This document shows, in pieces, positions 55,447 to 64,000 of a stretch of 64,000 bases of DNA. The stretch spans positions 711,501 to 775,500 of the forward strand of contig NZ_CP070371.1 of NCBI RefSeq assembly GCF_016919705.1, read 5' to 3'. This stretch comes from Paracoccus methylovorus (GTDB lineage: Bacteria > Pseudomonadota > Alphaproteobacteria > Rhodobacterales > Rhodobacteraceae). Position numbers and translations under genes: made by a program. The notes below the pieces were generated by a model. That model was not told the origin of the DNA. It saw only the letters and a program-made list of their open reading frames with translations, and ran no database searches. Numbering within the stretch: position 1 is the stretch's first letter; every line of letters begins with the position of its first letter.

Positions 55447-55471
55447 TTTCTTCGTTGCCCAAATACCCATG
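55447..55471 (-). repeat. Dispersed intergenic element, copy 6 (consensus)
   Basis: A minus-strand consensus copy, 21 bp downstream of the ThiE-like gene stop. With copy 5 it forms a perfect 25-bp inverted repeat with a 53-bp spacer, able to form a long hairpin in RNA or a cruciform in DNA. Confidence 0.9.
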
Positions 55472-55491
55472 CACCCGCGAAGAAAAAGCTG

Positions 55492-56103
55492 TCAGCGCCA
55501 GAGAGTGCCTAGCGCCTCGACCGGCCCCGGCTCTGCCCAGATCTCGGCGCCGAGGGCGATAAAATCTGTCAGGGGCGCGAGTTGCCCGATGAGAGCGGGT
55601 GTCAGTGCACCTTCAGCGACGACCGGAATTTCGATCATCTCGGACCACCATTCGAACAGATCGAGCGGCACAATTTCACCTTGGCCAAGCGCCGTGGCAC
55701 CGCAAGGGCCGAAGCTGACGTAATCCGCCCCGGCCTCGGCCGCGTTGATGCCGTCATGACGCGAGGTGCCGCAGAAGGCGCCGACAATGGCATCCTGCCC
55801 CAGTTCCTTGCGCGCATGGCGGATGCCGCGCGAGCCATTGGTCAGGTGCACGCCGTCCAGCCCGTGCCGTTGCGCCAGTTGCACATGATCCTCGATCACC
55901 ACCGCCACGTCATGGGCATGGGCGATCTCGCGCGCGAGATCGGCGATTCGTCCCAGTTCGTCCTCGGTTCCTGCGCCCGGGATGCGCAAGCATGCGATGG
56001 GGAAACGCTCCATGACCTCGGCCAGCATTGGCCCCAGCGTGGAAGCGGTCGCGCCGACCGGGGTAATCAGGTAAAGTTGCGGCGAGTTGGGCTGGTCTGT
56101 CAT
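55492..56103 (-). CDS. Thiamine phosphate synthase-like (ThiE/TenI) protein
   Basis: A 203-residue TIM-barrel protein. It shows QLYLITPVGATASTLGPMLA at the N-terminus, VVIEDHVQLAQRHGLDGVHL near residue 72, IVGAFCGTSRHDGINAAEAG near residue 105, and the phosphate-loop region DYVSFGPCGATALGQGE near residue 126. The usual TPS motif GPxxPTxTK is changed here to GPCGATALG, so it may be a TenI-like or diverged enzyme rather than a true ThiE. Start MTDQPNSPQ is chosen over an upstream Met; GAGGA precedes it. Confidence 0.72.
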   Translation of the reverse strand: MTDQPNSPQLYLITPVGATASTLGPMLAEVMERFPIACLRIPGAGTEDELGRIADLAREIAHAHDVAVVIEDHVQLAQRHGLDGVHLTNGSRGIRHARKELGQDAIVGAFCGTSRHDGINAAEAGADYVSFGPCGATALGQGEIVPLDLFEWWSEMIEIPVVAEGALTPALIGQLAPLTDFIALGAEIWAEPGPVEALGTLWR

Positions 56104-56177
56104 GGCGCTGTCATCCTCGTGTTCCAACAGCAGATAGCGCAGCATCGCGCGCCTTGCCAGTGGGTGCGGGGAAGGAT

Positions 56178-56918
56178 ATGGCCGCGGCCATGGAACCCGC
56201 CATCATTCTTGTGCGCCCGCAGATGGGCGAAAACATCGGCGCGGCCGCGCGCGCCATGCTGAATTTCGGTCTGACCGACATGCGCCTGGTTGCGCCGCGC
56301 GACGGCTGGCCGAACCCGAAAGCCGTAGCCATGGCCTCGGGGGCGGCCGGTCGGGTGCTGGACCATGCGCGGGTATTTCCGACGTTGGCCGAGGCCATGG
56401 CCGATGTGGATTACGCCTATGCCACTACCGCGCGCGGGCGTGAGCTGACCAAGCCCGTCCTGACCCCCGCATCGGCCATGGCGGACGCGCGCGACCGGGT
56501 CGTGCAGGGCGGTCGCGTCGCGCTGATTTTCGGCCCCGAGCGCGCAGGGCTGGAGAACGAGGACGTGGCGCGGGCCAGTGCCATTATCACCGTGCCGGTC
56601 AATCCCGATTTCCCCTCGCTGAATCTTGCGCAGGCGGTGCTGCTTGCCGGCTATGAATGGGCGCGCGACAGCCTGCCGGCCCAGCCCGCTCCGCACGGCA
56701 GTCGCCCCGATGGCGAGGCGCCGGCCACGCGGCTGGAAATCGAAAAGCTGGCCGATCATTGGGAGGAGCGGCTTGGCGAGGCCGGTTTCTTTTTCCCGCC
56801 CGAAAAGGCACCGGCGATGAAACTGACGCTACGAAATCTGTGGTCGCGGCTGCTGCTGACGCGCGCCGACACGCGCATCTTTCACGGCATGCTGAGGCAG
56901 TTGATCCGCCGCGGCTGA
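56178..56918 (+). CDS. TrmJ-like tRNA/rRNA methyltransferase (SPOUT/TrmH superfamily)
   Basis: An SAM-dependent 2'-O-ribose methyltransferase of about 246 residues. SPOUT motifs are RPQMGENIGAAARAMLNFGL near residue 12, ALIFGPERAGLENEDVARAS near residue 115, and VNPDFPSLNLAQAVLLAGYE near residue 140. The C-terminal extension contains EIEKLADHWEERLGEAGFFF, typical of TrmJ. The start is uncertain (56178 or 56190); 56178 has GGGGAAGG upstream. The target, by family, is tRNA position 32. Confidence 0.88.
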   Translation: MAAAMEPAIILVRPQMGENIGAAARAMLNFGLTDMRLVAPRDGWPNPKAVAMASGAAGRVLDHARVFPTLAEAMADVDYAYATTARGRELTKPVLTPASAMADARDRVVQGGRVALIFGPERAGLENEDVARASAIITVPVNPDFPSLNLAQAVLLAGYEWARDSLPAQPAPHGSRPDGEAPATRLEIEKLADHWEERLGEAGFFFPPEKAPAMKLTLRNLWSRLLLTRADTRIFHGMLRQLIRRG

Positions 56919-56973
56919 TTGATTTCCGGGCGCGCAGGGGCCAAGGTCGCGCCCGATCGAGAAGGAAGCTGAC

Positions 56974-58119
56974 ATGGCAAGACGTCCCGTCTTTCAGGAA
57001 GTCACCGAGACGACCCCGCGCGCGACGCCGCCCGCTGGCGGCATGATCGACGCCGGCCACAAGGGCGCACGCGGGGCAATCCGCATCTGGTTGATCGTAT
57101 TGTTTGTTCTGGTTGCGGCGATGATCGCGCTTGGCGGCGCGACGCGGCTGACCGGCTCGGGCCTGTCGATCACCGAATGGAAGCCGGTGACAGGGGCGAT
57201 CCCGCCCATGGATCAGGCCACCTGGCAGGCCGAGTTCGACAGATACCGGCAGATCCCGCAGTTCGAACTGGTCAATTCCGACATGGATCTGGCGAGCTTC
57301 AAGCAGATCTACTGGTGGGAATGGTCGCACCGGCTGCTGGGGCGTCTGGTGGGGCTGGTCTGGGCGGCGGGCTTTGTGTTTTTCCTGGCAACGAAGCGCA
57401 TTCCGACCGGCTGGACGCCTCGGCTGCTGCTCTTGGGCGTGCTGGGCGGGGCGCAGGGTGCGATCGGCTGGTGGATGGTCTATTCGGGGCTGTCGGGCGA
57501 AATGGTGCGGGTGGCCTCTTATCGGCTGGCGGCGCATCTGGGGCTGGCATTCGCCATCCTCGGCGTGATCGCCTGGTATGTGCTGGCGCTGTCGCGCAGC
57601 GAGGCGGCGCTTTTGCGGGCGCGCCGGGCGGGCGAGGCAAGGCTTTTCTCGATGACCACCGGGCTGATGCATCTGGCATTCGTGCAGATCCTGCTGGGCG
57701 CGCTGGTTGCGGGGATCGACGCGGGCCGCATGTATACCGGCTGGCCGACCATGGGCGGAGAGTGGATCCCGGCCGAGATCTGGAACGCCGCGCTTGGCTG
57801 GCGCAATTTCTTTGAAAATCCGGCACTGGTGCAGTTCATCCATCGCATGACCGGCTATCTGCTGGCGGTTTTTGCGGTGGTGGTGTTCCTGCGGGCCCGC
57901 CGCTCGCCGCATCCGGTGACGCGCGGCGCCTATGTCGCCATGCTTGTCATGCTTGCGGTACAGGTGCTCTTGGGCATCATGAACGTCCTACATGCCTCGC
58001 CGCTGCCTTTGGCACTGGCGCATCAGTTCGGTGCCGTGGCAGTGTTCACGCTGATCCTGCGTGCGCGCCACCATGCACGCTATCCTTTTGAAACCTCGGT
58101 CCGGGGAACTGTCCGATGA
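56974..58119 (+). CDS. ctaA: Heme A synthase (COX15/CtaA family)
   Basis: A membrane oxidase converting heme O to heme A for cytochrome aa3 oxidases. The 381-residue protein has about eight hydrophobic helices and conserved heme-ligand His regions: WWEWSHRLLGRLVGLVWAAG near residue 112, RLAAHLGLAF near residue 186, VQFIHRMTGYLLAVFAVVVF near residue 288, and LALAHQFGAVAVF near residue 350. The GATRLTGSGLSITEWKPVTG block near residue 55 is the COX15 signature. It overlaps the M32 peptidase gene by 4 bp. Confidence 0.94.
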   Translation: MARRPVFQEVTETTPRATPPAGGMIDAGHKGARGAIRIWLIVLFVLVAAMIALGGATRLTGSGLSITEWKPVTGAIPPMDQATWQAEFDRYRQIPQFELVNSDMDLASFKQIYWWEWSHRLLGRLVGLVWAAGFVFFLATKRIPTGWTPRLLLLGVLGGAQGAIGWWMVYSGLSGEMVRVASYRLAAHLGLAFAILGVIAWYVLALSRSEAALLRARRAGEARLFSMTTGLMHLAFVQILLGALVAGIDAGRMYTGWPTMGGEWIPAEIWNAALGWRNFFENPALVQFIHRMTGYLLAVFAVVVFLRARRSPHPVTRGAYVAMLVMLAVQVLLGIMNVLHASPLPLALAHQFGAVAVFTLILRARHHARYPFETSVRGTVR

Positions 58120-59588
58120 GCGCCTTCGACAATCTTCTCGCCTTCCAGCGCCAGACCGAGGCCCTGTCCTCGGTCGCCGAGCGGCTTGCCTGGGACCAGG
58201 AAACCGTCATGCCGCGGGGCGCTGTCGAGCAGCGGTCCGAGGAAATGGCCGCGATGGAGGCGGTGCTGCACGAGCGCCGCACCGATCCGCGCATCGGCGA
58301 ATGGCTGGACCACGCCGAGCCCGAGGATGACGAGGACGCCCGCATCATCGAACTGATTGCGCGGGATTATCGCCGTGCCTCGCGCATTCCCGCGCGGCTG
58401 GCGACGGAACTGGCGCGGCAAACCTCGCTGGCGCAGGGCATCTGGGCGGATGCGCGGGCCAAGGATGCGCCCGAGGACTTTTTGCCGGTGCTGAACGACA
58501 TCCTGATGCTCAAGCGCGAAGAGGCTGCGGCACTGGCCGATGGCGGCGATCTTTACGACGCGCTTCTGGACGATTACGAACCGGGCACGACGCAAGCCGA
58601 GATCGCGGCGCTGTTCGATGCCATGCGCCCAAGGCTGGTGGCGCTGCGCGAGGACGTGCTGGGCGCCGAGTTCCAGCCTGAGCCGCTGGACGGCCATTTT
58701 TCGCAGGAAACCCAACTCCGTCTGGCGCGGACCTGCGCCACCGCCTTTGGCTATGACTGGACACGGGGGCGGATGGATATCGCCGTGCATCCCTTCAGTT
58801 CAGGGCGCTGGCAGGACAGCCGCATCACCACGCGGGTTGTCGAGACAGACCCGTTCAACTGTCTGTATTCGACCATTCACGAGGTCGGCCATTCCAGCTA
58901 TGAGCAGGGCATCGACAGCGACCATGCCTTTACGCCGCTGGGCCGCGGGGTCTCGATGGGCGCGCATGAAAGCCAGAGCCGGATCTATGAGAACCAGCTT
59001 GGCCGCAGCCGCGCCTTTACCGGCTGGCTGTATCAGCGCATGTCGGATGCGTTCGGCGGGTTGTCCGTGCCCGACGCCGACGCTTTTTATGCCACCGCGA
59101 ACCGCGTCACCCCGGGATTCATCCGCACCGAGGCGGATGAGGTGCAATACAACCTGCACATCATGCTGCGCTTCGACCTTGAACGCGACTTGATTGCGGG
59201 GAGGCTGGATGTCGAGAATCTGGTCGAGGCGTGGAACGCCCGTTTCCTCAAGGATTTTGGCGTCGCCGTGGACCGGCCGGCGAATGGCGTGTTGCAGGAT
59301 GTGCATTGGGCGGTGGGGCTTTTCGGTTATTTCCCGACCTATGCGCTGGGGAACGTCTATGCCGGCTGCCTGCATTCCGCCCTGCGCGCCGCTGTTCCGG
59401 ATCTGGACGAAGCGCTGGCGCGCGGCGAGGCCGATCCCGCGGTCGAATGGCTGCGCGAAAACGTGCAGCGCCATGGCGGGCTTTACCCGCCGCGCGACCT
59501 GATCGAGCGTGCAAGCGGCACCGATATCAGTGAAAAGCCGATTCTTGACTATCTGGAAGAGAAATTCTCGGCCATTTACAAGCTTTAG
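58116..59588 (+). CDS. Carboxypeptidase M32 (thermostable carboxypeptidase Taq-like)
   Basis: A cytosolic zinc carboxypeptidase of 490 residues. It opens FDNLLAFQRQTEALSSVAER and has the zinc motif YSTIHEVGHSSYEQGIDSDH (HEVGH near residue 254) and the downstream zinc Glu region GAHESQSRIYENQLGRSRAF near residue 285. C-terminal motifs include GYFPTYALGNVYAGCLHSA near residue 408. It is translationally coupled to ctaA (ATGA); no functional link is evident. Confidence 0.93.
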   Translation: MSAFDNLLAFQRQTEALSSVAERLAWDQETVMPRGAVEQRSEEMAAMEAVLHERRTDPRIGEWLDHAEPEDDEDARIIELIARDYRRASRIPARLATELARQTSLAQGIWADARAKDAPEDFLPVLNDILMLKREEAAALADGGDLYDALLDDYEPGTTQAEIAALFDAMRPRLVALREDVLGAEFQPEPLDGHFSQETQLRLARTCATAFGYDWTRGRMDIAVHPFSSGRWQDSRITTRVVETDPFNCLYSTIHEVGHSSYEQGIDSDHAFTPLGRGVSMGAHESQSRIYENQLGRSRAFTGWLYQRMSDAFGGLSVPDADAFYATANRVTPGFIRTEADEVQYNLHIMLRFDLERDLIAGRLDVENLVEAWNARFLKDFGVAVDRPANGVLQDVHWAVGLFGYFPTYALGNVYAGCLHSALRAAVPDLDEALARGEADPAVEWLRENVQRHGGLYPPRDLIERASGTDISEKPILDYLEEKFSAIYKL

Positions 59589-59595
59589 GGTCGGA

Positions 59596-59619
59596 ATGGG
59601 TATTTGAACAACGAAGAAG
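59596..59619 (+). repeat. Dispersed intergenic element, copy 7 (slightly diverged)
   Basis: ATGGGTATTTGAACAACGAA followed by GAAG, starting 8 bp after the M32 peptidase stop. It differs from the consensus by GG to AA in the middle, which creates a stop codon in the otherwise open frame. This argues against the element being translated. Confidence 0.8.
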
Positions 59620-59714
59620 CCGCGGCAGGTTTGGGTCGGTCGCGGCGTTCGGCCGGACTTTCCAAGACGGGTGATTTCCTGTATGAGCCGCCTTGACCCC
59701 AAGGACAGCACGGC

Positions 59715-61052
59715 ATGAGTGACCAAGCCAGCAAGCCCGCCCCGGCGGCGAAAAAGCTTTTTATCAAGACCTATGGCTGCCAGATGAACGTCTATGACAG
59801 CCAGCGCATGGCTGAAGCCATGGGCTCGGAGGGTTATGTCCTGACCGAAAATCAGGCCGAAGCCGACATGGTTTTGCTCAATACCTGCCATATCCGGGAA
59901 AAGGCGGCGGAGAAGCTTTATTCCGACCTTGGGCGGCTTAAACCGCTGAAGGCCGAAAGGCCCGACCTGAAGATCGGCGTGGCCGGCTGCGTGGCCCAGG
60001 CCGAGGGCGCGGAGATCCAACGCCGCATGCCGCTGGTCGATCTGGTCGTGGGACCGCAGGCCTATCACCGGTTGCCCGCCATGGTGCGCGCGGGTGGTGG
60101 GGTTGACACGGAATTCCCCGCCGAAGACAAGTTCGAGCATCTGCCGAAACCTGCTGCCACCCGTCGTGCCCCGGCGGCATTTCTGACCGTCCAAGAGGGT
60201 TGCGATAAATTCTGCGCCTTTTGCGTGGTGCCCTATACCCGTGGCGCAGAGGTGTCGCGTCCGGTTTCGCGTATTCTGGCCGAGGCGCGCGATCTGGTTT
60301 CCCGCGGCGTGCGCGAGATCACGCTGTTGGGTCAGAACGTCAACGGCTGGCATGGCGAGGGGCCGGAAGGCCGGGAGTGGGGTTTCGGCCGGTTGATCCG
60401 GGCGATTGCGGAAATCGACGGGATGGACCGGATTCGCTATACCACCAGCCATCCCAACGACATGGCCGACGACCTGATCGCGGCACATCGCGACGAACCC
60501 AAGTTGATGCCTTATCTGCACCTGCCCGTGCAGTCGGGGTCGGACCGTATCCTCAAGGCAATGAACCGGCGTCATACCGTGGATCAGTATCTGCGGCTGA
60601 TCGAGCGTATTCGCACTGCGCGTCCCGACATCATGCTGACGAGCGACTTTATCGTCGGTTTTCCTGGTGAGAGCGAAAAGGACCACAGCGACACGCTGTT
60701 CCTGGTGCGCGAGGTGAATTTCGGCACAGCCTTCAGCTTCAAATACTCCCCGCGCCCGGGCACCCCCGCCTATGAGCGGCCCGAGGTCGAGAGCACTGTC
60801 GCCGATGCACGCTTGCAGGAATTGCAGGCGCTGCTGACCAGTCAGCAAAAGGCGGCACAGGAAAGCATGGTCGGGCGGGAAATGGGCGTGCTGTTCGAAA
60901 AGCCGGGTCGTAATCCGGGCCAGATGGTCGGCAAGTCGGACTATCTGCACGCGGTCTTTGTCGAGGCGCCGCAGGCCAAGGTGGGCGATCTGGTGCGCGT
61001 GCGCATCACCCATAGCGCCGCGAACTCGCTGGCGGGTGTGCTGGCGGCCTGA
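59715..61052 (+). CDS. miaB: tRNA-2-methylthio-N6-dimethylallyladenosine synthase MiaB
   Basis: A radical-SAM enzyme that methylthiolates i6A37 in tRNA. The 445-residue protein has the N-terminal UPF0004 domain ([20 protein letters not shown] and [20 protein letters not shown], with cluster cysteines), the radical-SAM CxxxCxxC in [20 protein letters not shown] near residue 158, and a C-terminal TRAM domain from about residue 380. It stands apart from phoH-ybeY-corC (8.4 kb away), with which it is often clustered in alphaproteobacteria. Confidence 0.97.
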   Translation: MSDQASKPAPAAKKLFIKTYGCQMNVYDSQRMAEAMGSEGYVLTENQAEADMVLLNTCHIREKAAEKLYSDLGRLKPLKAERPDLKIGVAGCVAQAEGAEIQRRMPLVDLVVGPQAYHRLPAMVRAGGGVDTEFPAEDKFEHLPKPAATRRAPAAFLTVQEGCDKFCAFCVVPYTRGAEVSRPVSRILAEARDLVSRGVREITLLGQNVNGWHGEGPEGREWGFGRLIRAIAEIDGMDRIRYTTSHPNDMADDLIAAHRDEPKLMPYLHLPVQSGSDRILKAMNRRHTVDQYLRLIERIRTARPDIMLTSDFIVGFPGESEKDHSDTLFLVREVNFGTAFSFKYSPRPGTPAYERPEVESTVADARLQELQALLTSQQKAAQESMVGREMGVLFEKPGRNPGQMVGKSDYLHAVFVEAPQAKVGDLVRVRITHSAANSLAGVLAA

Positions 61053-61104
61053 GTGAGAGGGCCCGCGGCGCAGTTGGGCGGGCGCAGCTCCCTCACCGGT
61101 GGCG

Positions 61105-62436
61105 TCATACTGTATCTAGGTAAAGCTCGACGGTTTCCTCGTCCGAAAGCTCGGCCATATAATGCAGTTCCTGCCGCTTGGTCATGACGAAATTCTCGAT
61201 CAGATGCGCGGGGAAGATGCGGCTGATCTGGGGCGAAGTGGCAAATGCATCGATTGCCAAGCCCCAACTTCCGGGAAGCTGTTCCAGACCCTGTTCATAG
61301 GCGTTGCCCCGGATCGGTGGCGGCGGCTCGACCTTGTCTTCGATCCCGTTCAGGGCTGCCCCCAGCACCGCCGCGACGGTCAGATAGGGGTTCACGTCGC
61401 CGCCCGCGACGCGATGTTCGATCCGCCGTGCCTTGGGTCCCGATGAAGGGATGCGGATCGCCGACGTGCGGTTCTCATAAGCCCAGCCGATACCTGTCGG
61501 CGCATGGGCATTGGGCACCAACCGGTCATAGCTGTTCTCGTGCGGCGCAAACAGCAGGGTCGAGCCGGGCATTGCGGCAAGGCAACCCGCCACGGCGTGG
61601 CGCAGCACCTCGGACCCTTCCTCGCTGCCGTTGTCGAACACATTCCTGCCCTGTTTATCCAGAACCGAGAAATGCATGTGCATGCCGGAACCGTTCCATT
61701 CCTCATAGGGTTTGGCCATGAATGAGCCGGCAAAACCGTAGCGCCGTGCCAGCCCCTTGACCAGCAGCTTGAACAACCATGCATCGTCGGCTGCTTTCAG
61801 CGGATCGGCCTGATGCATCAGGTTGATCTCGAACTGTCCCGGCGCAGCTTCCGAAATTGCCGTATCGGCCGGGATGTCCATCGCTTCGCAGGCATTATAG
61901 AGCGCGGTGAAGAAGCGGTCGAATGCGTCCAGCGCACGCAAGGACAGCGTCTCGGCCCCTGTGCGGCGCTTGCCGGAACGGGGCGAGGGCGGCACGCGCA
62001 ATTGGCCGCCGGAATCGTCGATCAGGAAAAACTCCAACTCGGTCGCCACCACCGGCGTCAGGCCGGCGGCCTTGTAACGCTCGACCACGCGGGCCAGTGC
62101 TTGCCGAGGATCGCCCTCATAGGGGCGGCCGTCCAGATGGAACATCCAGATCGGCAAAAGGCCGGTCGGTGCCTCAAGCCAGGGCATGGGCATGAAGCCG
62201 CGATCGGTGGGGAGAAGCAGCCCGTCAGGATCGCCGGCCTGAAAGACCAGCGGGCTGCCTTCGACATCCTCGCCCCAGATATCCATGTTCAGCACAGAGA
62301 AGGGGAATTTCGTGCCCTCGGTCAGGATCTTGTCGGCAAAGCGCGCCGGAACGCGCTTGCCGCGCGCCATGCCGTTGAGGTCAGCCGCCGCTACGCGGAT
62401 GGTTTTGACGTCGGGATGCTCGTGCAGCCATTCCAT
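61105..62436 (-). CDS. Glutamine synthetase family protein (PuuA/GlnA3-like)
   Basis: A 443-residue enzyme of the glutamine synthetase fold that probably links glutamate to an amine such as a polyamine. Family features are VAAADLNGMARGKRVPARFA near the N-terminus, VATELEFFLIDDSGG near residue 132, EAAPGQFEINLMHQADPLKA near residue 195, NGSGMHMHFSVLDKQG near residue 250, and NRTSAIRIPSSGPKARRIEH near residue 323. It is the third gene after two polar amino-acid ABC permeases on the same strand, suggesting import and glutamylation of one substrate. The substrate is inference. Confidence 0.9.
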   Translation of the reverse strand: MEWLHEHPDVKTIRVAAADLNGMARGKRVPARFADKILTEGTKFPFSVLNMDIWGEDVEGSPLVFQAGDPDGLLLPTDRGFMPMPWLEAPTGLLPIWMFHLDGRPYEGDPRQALARVVERYKAAGLTPVVATELEFFLIDDSGGQLRVPPSPRSGKRRTGAETLSLRALDAFDRFFTALYNACEAMDIPADTAISEAAPGQFEINLMHQADPLKAADDAWLFKLLVKGLARRYGFAGSFMAKPYEEWNGSGMHMHFSVLDKQGRNVFDNGSEEGSEVLRHAVAGCLAAMPGSTLLFAPHENSYDRLVPNAHAPTGIGWAYENRTSAIRIPSSGPKARRIEHRVAGGDVNPYLTVAAVLGAALNGIEDKVEPPPPIRGNAYEQGLEQLPGSWGLAIDAFATSPQISRIFPAHLIENFVMTKRQELHYMAELSDEETVELYLDTV

Positions 62437-62439
62437 GAA

Positions 62440-63267
62440 TCACCTGATGAGATTGGGCCTGTAACGAAATTTCTTCGCCGCGCCCGGAAGATGGCGGTTC
62501 AGCCTGCGGTTCACGATGCCGAACAGCACGATCAGGCAGATCGTCAGCAATATGAAATAACCCGCCACGATCGGATAGGCGATGAAGGGATTGAAGGTCT
62601 TGTCGGCGAAATAACTGGCATAGTATAGCGCGTCGCCCCGCTGCTGATAGGCCGGGAAGCCCGAAAAGAACACCAGCGTGGTGGCGTGAAACAAAAAGAT
62701 CGCCTCATTTGTATAGGCCGGCCAGGCCAGCCGCATCGCCGTCGGCCAGACCACGCGACGATAGCGGGTCCAGCCGGACATGCCATAGGCATCCGCTGCC
62801 TCCAGCTCGCCCTTGGGCAGATTGCGCAGCGCGCCGTAAAATATCTCGGCCGAATAGGCGGCGGTGTTCAGCGTCAGCACCAGAAGCGCGCCTGCCCAAG
62901 CCTTGGTCAGCCAACTGGTCTGCACGGTGATGCCGAACACGTCGATACCAGCGCGCGGCAATTGCACCAGCATCTCATAGGCCAGGAAGAACTGGATGAA
63001 CAACGGACTGCCCCGGAACAGAAAGACGAACCATTCCGCCGGCTTTTTCGCCCAAGGACTGTCACTGGCCTTGGCCACGGCCAGCAGATTGGCCAGAAAA
63101 AAGCCGATCATCAGCGACAGCATTGCGAAATAGACGTTCCAGATCAGTCCCGAACCGATCAGCGTGATCTGCTCGCACAGGGTAAATTCACTGCGCGGCA
63201 GCAACCGCTCGCCAATGCCAAGGGCACGCAAGCCATAGTTTTGAATGGTTTGCAGGCATTCGTTCAT
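62440..63267 (-). CDS. Polar amino-acid-type ABC transporter permease (HisM/ArtM-like)
   Basis: A 275-residue membrane permease of the His/Glu/Gln/Arg/opine family. The binding-protein-dependent transport EAA loop is ELEAADAYGMSGWTRYRRVV near residue 170, and earlier segments include FVFLFRGSPLFIQFFLAYEM near residue 80. The N-terminal helices include MLSLMIGFFLANLLAVAKAS. It overlaps the upstream permease by 4 bp (ATGA) and ends 3 bp before the glutamine-synthetase-like gene, so the three are one transcript. Confidence 0.9.
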   Translation of the reverse strand: MNECLQTIQNYGLRALGIGERLLPRSEFTLCEQITLIGSGLIWNVYFAMLSLMIGFFLANLLAVAKASDSPWAKKPAEWFVFLFRGSPLFIQFFLAYEMLVQLPRAGIDVFGITVQTSWLTKAWAGALLVLTLNTAAYSAEIFYGALRNLPKGELEAADAYGMSGWTRYRRVVWPTAMRLAWPAYTNEAIFLFHATTLVFFSGFPAYQQRGDALYYASYFADKTFNPFIAYPIVAGYFILLTICLIVLFGIVNRRLNRHLPGAAKKFRYRPNLIR

Positions 63268-64000
63268 GTGGCGGCCTTTCGCATCGCCTCGCCGGCGGCG
63301 GTGGCCTGACCTGCCGAAAGCCGCGTGCGGAGCCGGTCGAATATCCGTTCCGAACCCCAGGTCATCAGCAGGTAAAACACCAGAATGGCGAGGAAATAGT
63401 AAAGCCGCCAGTCCGGATGCGGATAGGCATAGGCACTGGTCTTGGCACCGCCGAGTTCCCGCGCCCAATAGACGATATCCTCGATCCCCAGCACGAACAG
63501 AAGCGGTGTGGCCTTGATGAGAATCATCCACAGGTTGGCCAGCCCCGGCAGGGCATAGGTCCACATCTGCGGAATCAGGATGCGCCGGTTCACCTGTCGC
63601 TGGCTCATGCCATAGGCCTCGGCGGTCTCCAGTTGTGCGCGCGGCACCGCATTCATTGCGCCGTAAAGTACATTGGAGGCGAAGGCACCGAAGACCACGG
63701 CAAAGGCGATCACGGCCAGAAGGATTCCATAGGCCTGATGCACCCATTCGGGTGAGGTCGAAAGCGGCAGTTTGGCGGCGGCGCAGACGACGAATTCATT
63801 GCCCTGCCGCACCGGCACCGAGGGGTCGCAAAGCACGCGTGAGCGCATCCATTCGAATGCCTGGTCCAGCGCGATGGGCACGAAAAGAAAGAAGATGATG
63901 TCGGGCACGCCGCGCACCATCGAGGTATAGATGCGCCCGACCCAGCGGACCCCCGCGATGCGCGAGCGCGAGGCCATGGCACCCAAAAAGCCGAACAGCA
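63264..64000 (-). CDS. Polar amino-acid-type ABC transporter permease (HisQ/ArtQ-like), 5' truncated by window
   Basis: The second permease of the same transporter; the frame continues off the window edge (LFGFLGAMASRSR at the edge). Recognisable parts are VRGVPDIIFFLFVPIALDQA, the EAA loop QLETAEAYGMSQRQVNRRIL and the C-terminal YYFLAILVFYLLMTWGSERI. There is an unusual insertion between the first helices, with two cysteines (VLCDPSV and FVVCAAA). A substrate-binding protein and ATPase are expected beyond the window. Confidence 0.88.
   Translation of the reverse strand, partial: LFGFLGAMASRSRIAGVRWVGRIYTSMVRGVPDIIFFLFVPIALDQAFEWMRSRVLCDPSVPVRQGNEFVVCAAAKLPLSTSPEWVHQAYGILLAVIAFAVVFGAFASNVLYGAMNAVPRAQLETAEAYGMSQRQVNRRILIPQMWTYALPGLANLWMILIKATPLLFVLGIEDIVYWARELGGAKTSAYAYPHPDWRLYYFLAILVFYLLMTWGSERIFDRLRTRLSAGQATAAGEAMRKAAT

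Overview
The window reads as an ordinary chromosomal segment of a GC-rich alphaproteobacterium of the family Rhodobacteraceae, most like Paracoccus. This is inferred from gene content, codon bias, the many ATGA/GTGA start-stop overlaps, and short dispersed intergenic elements of a style I associate with this family. No tRNA, rRNA, CRISPR array, prophage or insertion sequence was seen. Nearly every gene belongs to core metabolism, protein quality control or envelope biology. No clear new defence or mobile system is present.

Layout. Positions 1-5553 hold a leucine/isovalerate degradation operon: mccB (cut by the window start), mccA, a glutathione S-transferase, mvaB and an enoyl-CoA hydratase. 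Positions 5.6-13.6 kb hold a DUF599 membrane protein, a YdcH-like protein, an Hsp20 gene with a heat-shock-type leader, dnaX-ybaB-recR (minus strand), aquaporin aqpZ, an ABC-F ATPase and a cold-shock gene. Positions 13.7-16.1 kb hold groES-groEL under a textbook sigma70 promoter plus CIRCE operator, preceded on the map by a structured intergenic stretch with a possible 49-residue basic protein.

Positions 16.2-30.7 kb carry a glycosyltransferase, a TraB/GumN protein, a family II pyrophosphatase, a HAD hydrolase, MaoC, ribF, ycgN-like and ltaE. They also carry pncC-pgpA-ispDF on the minus strand, then rpiA-gor and hflK-hflC. Positions 30.8-33.0 kb hold an AI-2E family transporter divergent from a TPP-riboswitch-controlled tenA. 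Positions 33.1-37.7 kb hold a FYDLN protein, a YgjP-like metallopeptidase, a GntR regulator with a candidate operator, hom, an unknown protein and a GNAT acetyltransferase.

Positions 37.8-47.4 kb form a propionyl-CoA to succinyl-CoA region on the minus strand: pccB, a block of five small envelope or acidic proteins, pccA, and methylmalonyl-CoA mutase. The epimerase is not in the window. Positions 47.5-52.7 kb hold alr, an MlaE/MlaF-type ABC pair, phoH, ybeY and corC. Positions 52.7-64 kb hold an unusual ABM-GNAT fusion, guaA, a ThiE-like protein, a TrmJ-like methyltransferase, ctaA, an M32 carboxypeptidase and miaB. The window ends with a glutamine-synthetase-like gene and two polar amino-acid ABC permeases, the last cut by the window end.

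The items most worth a second look are a dispersed ~25-bp intergenic element in seven copies (two forming a perfect inverted repeat), the small-envelope-protein block inside the pcc region, the ABM-GNAT fusion, a TPP-riboswitch-controlled TenA that seems to lack the catalytic cysteine, and a possible ROSE-like thermometer before hsp20.
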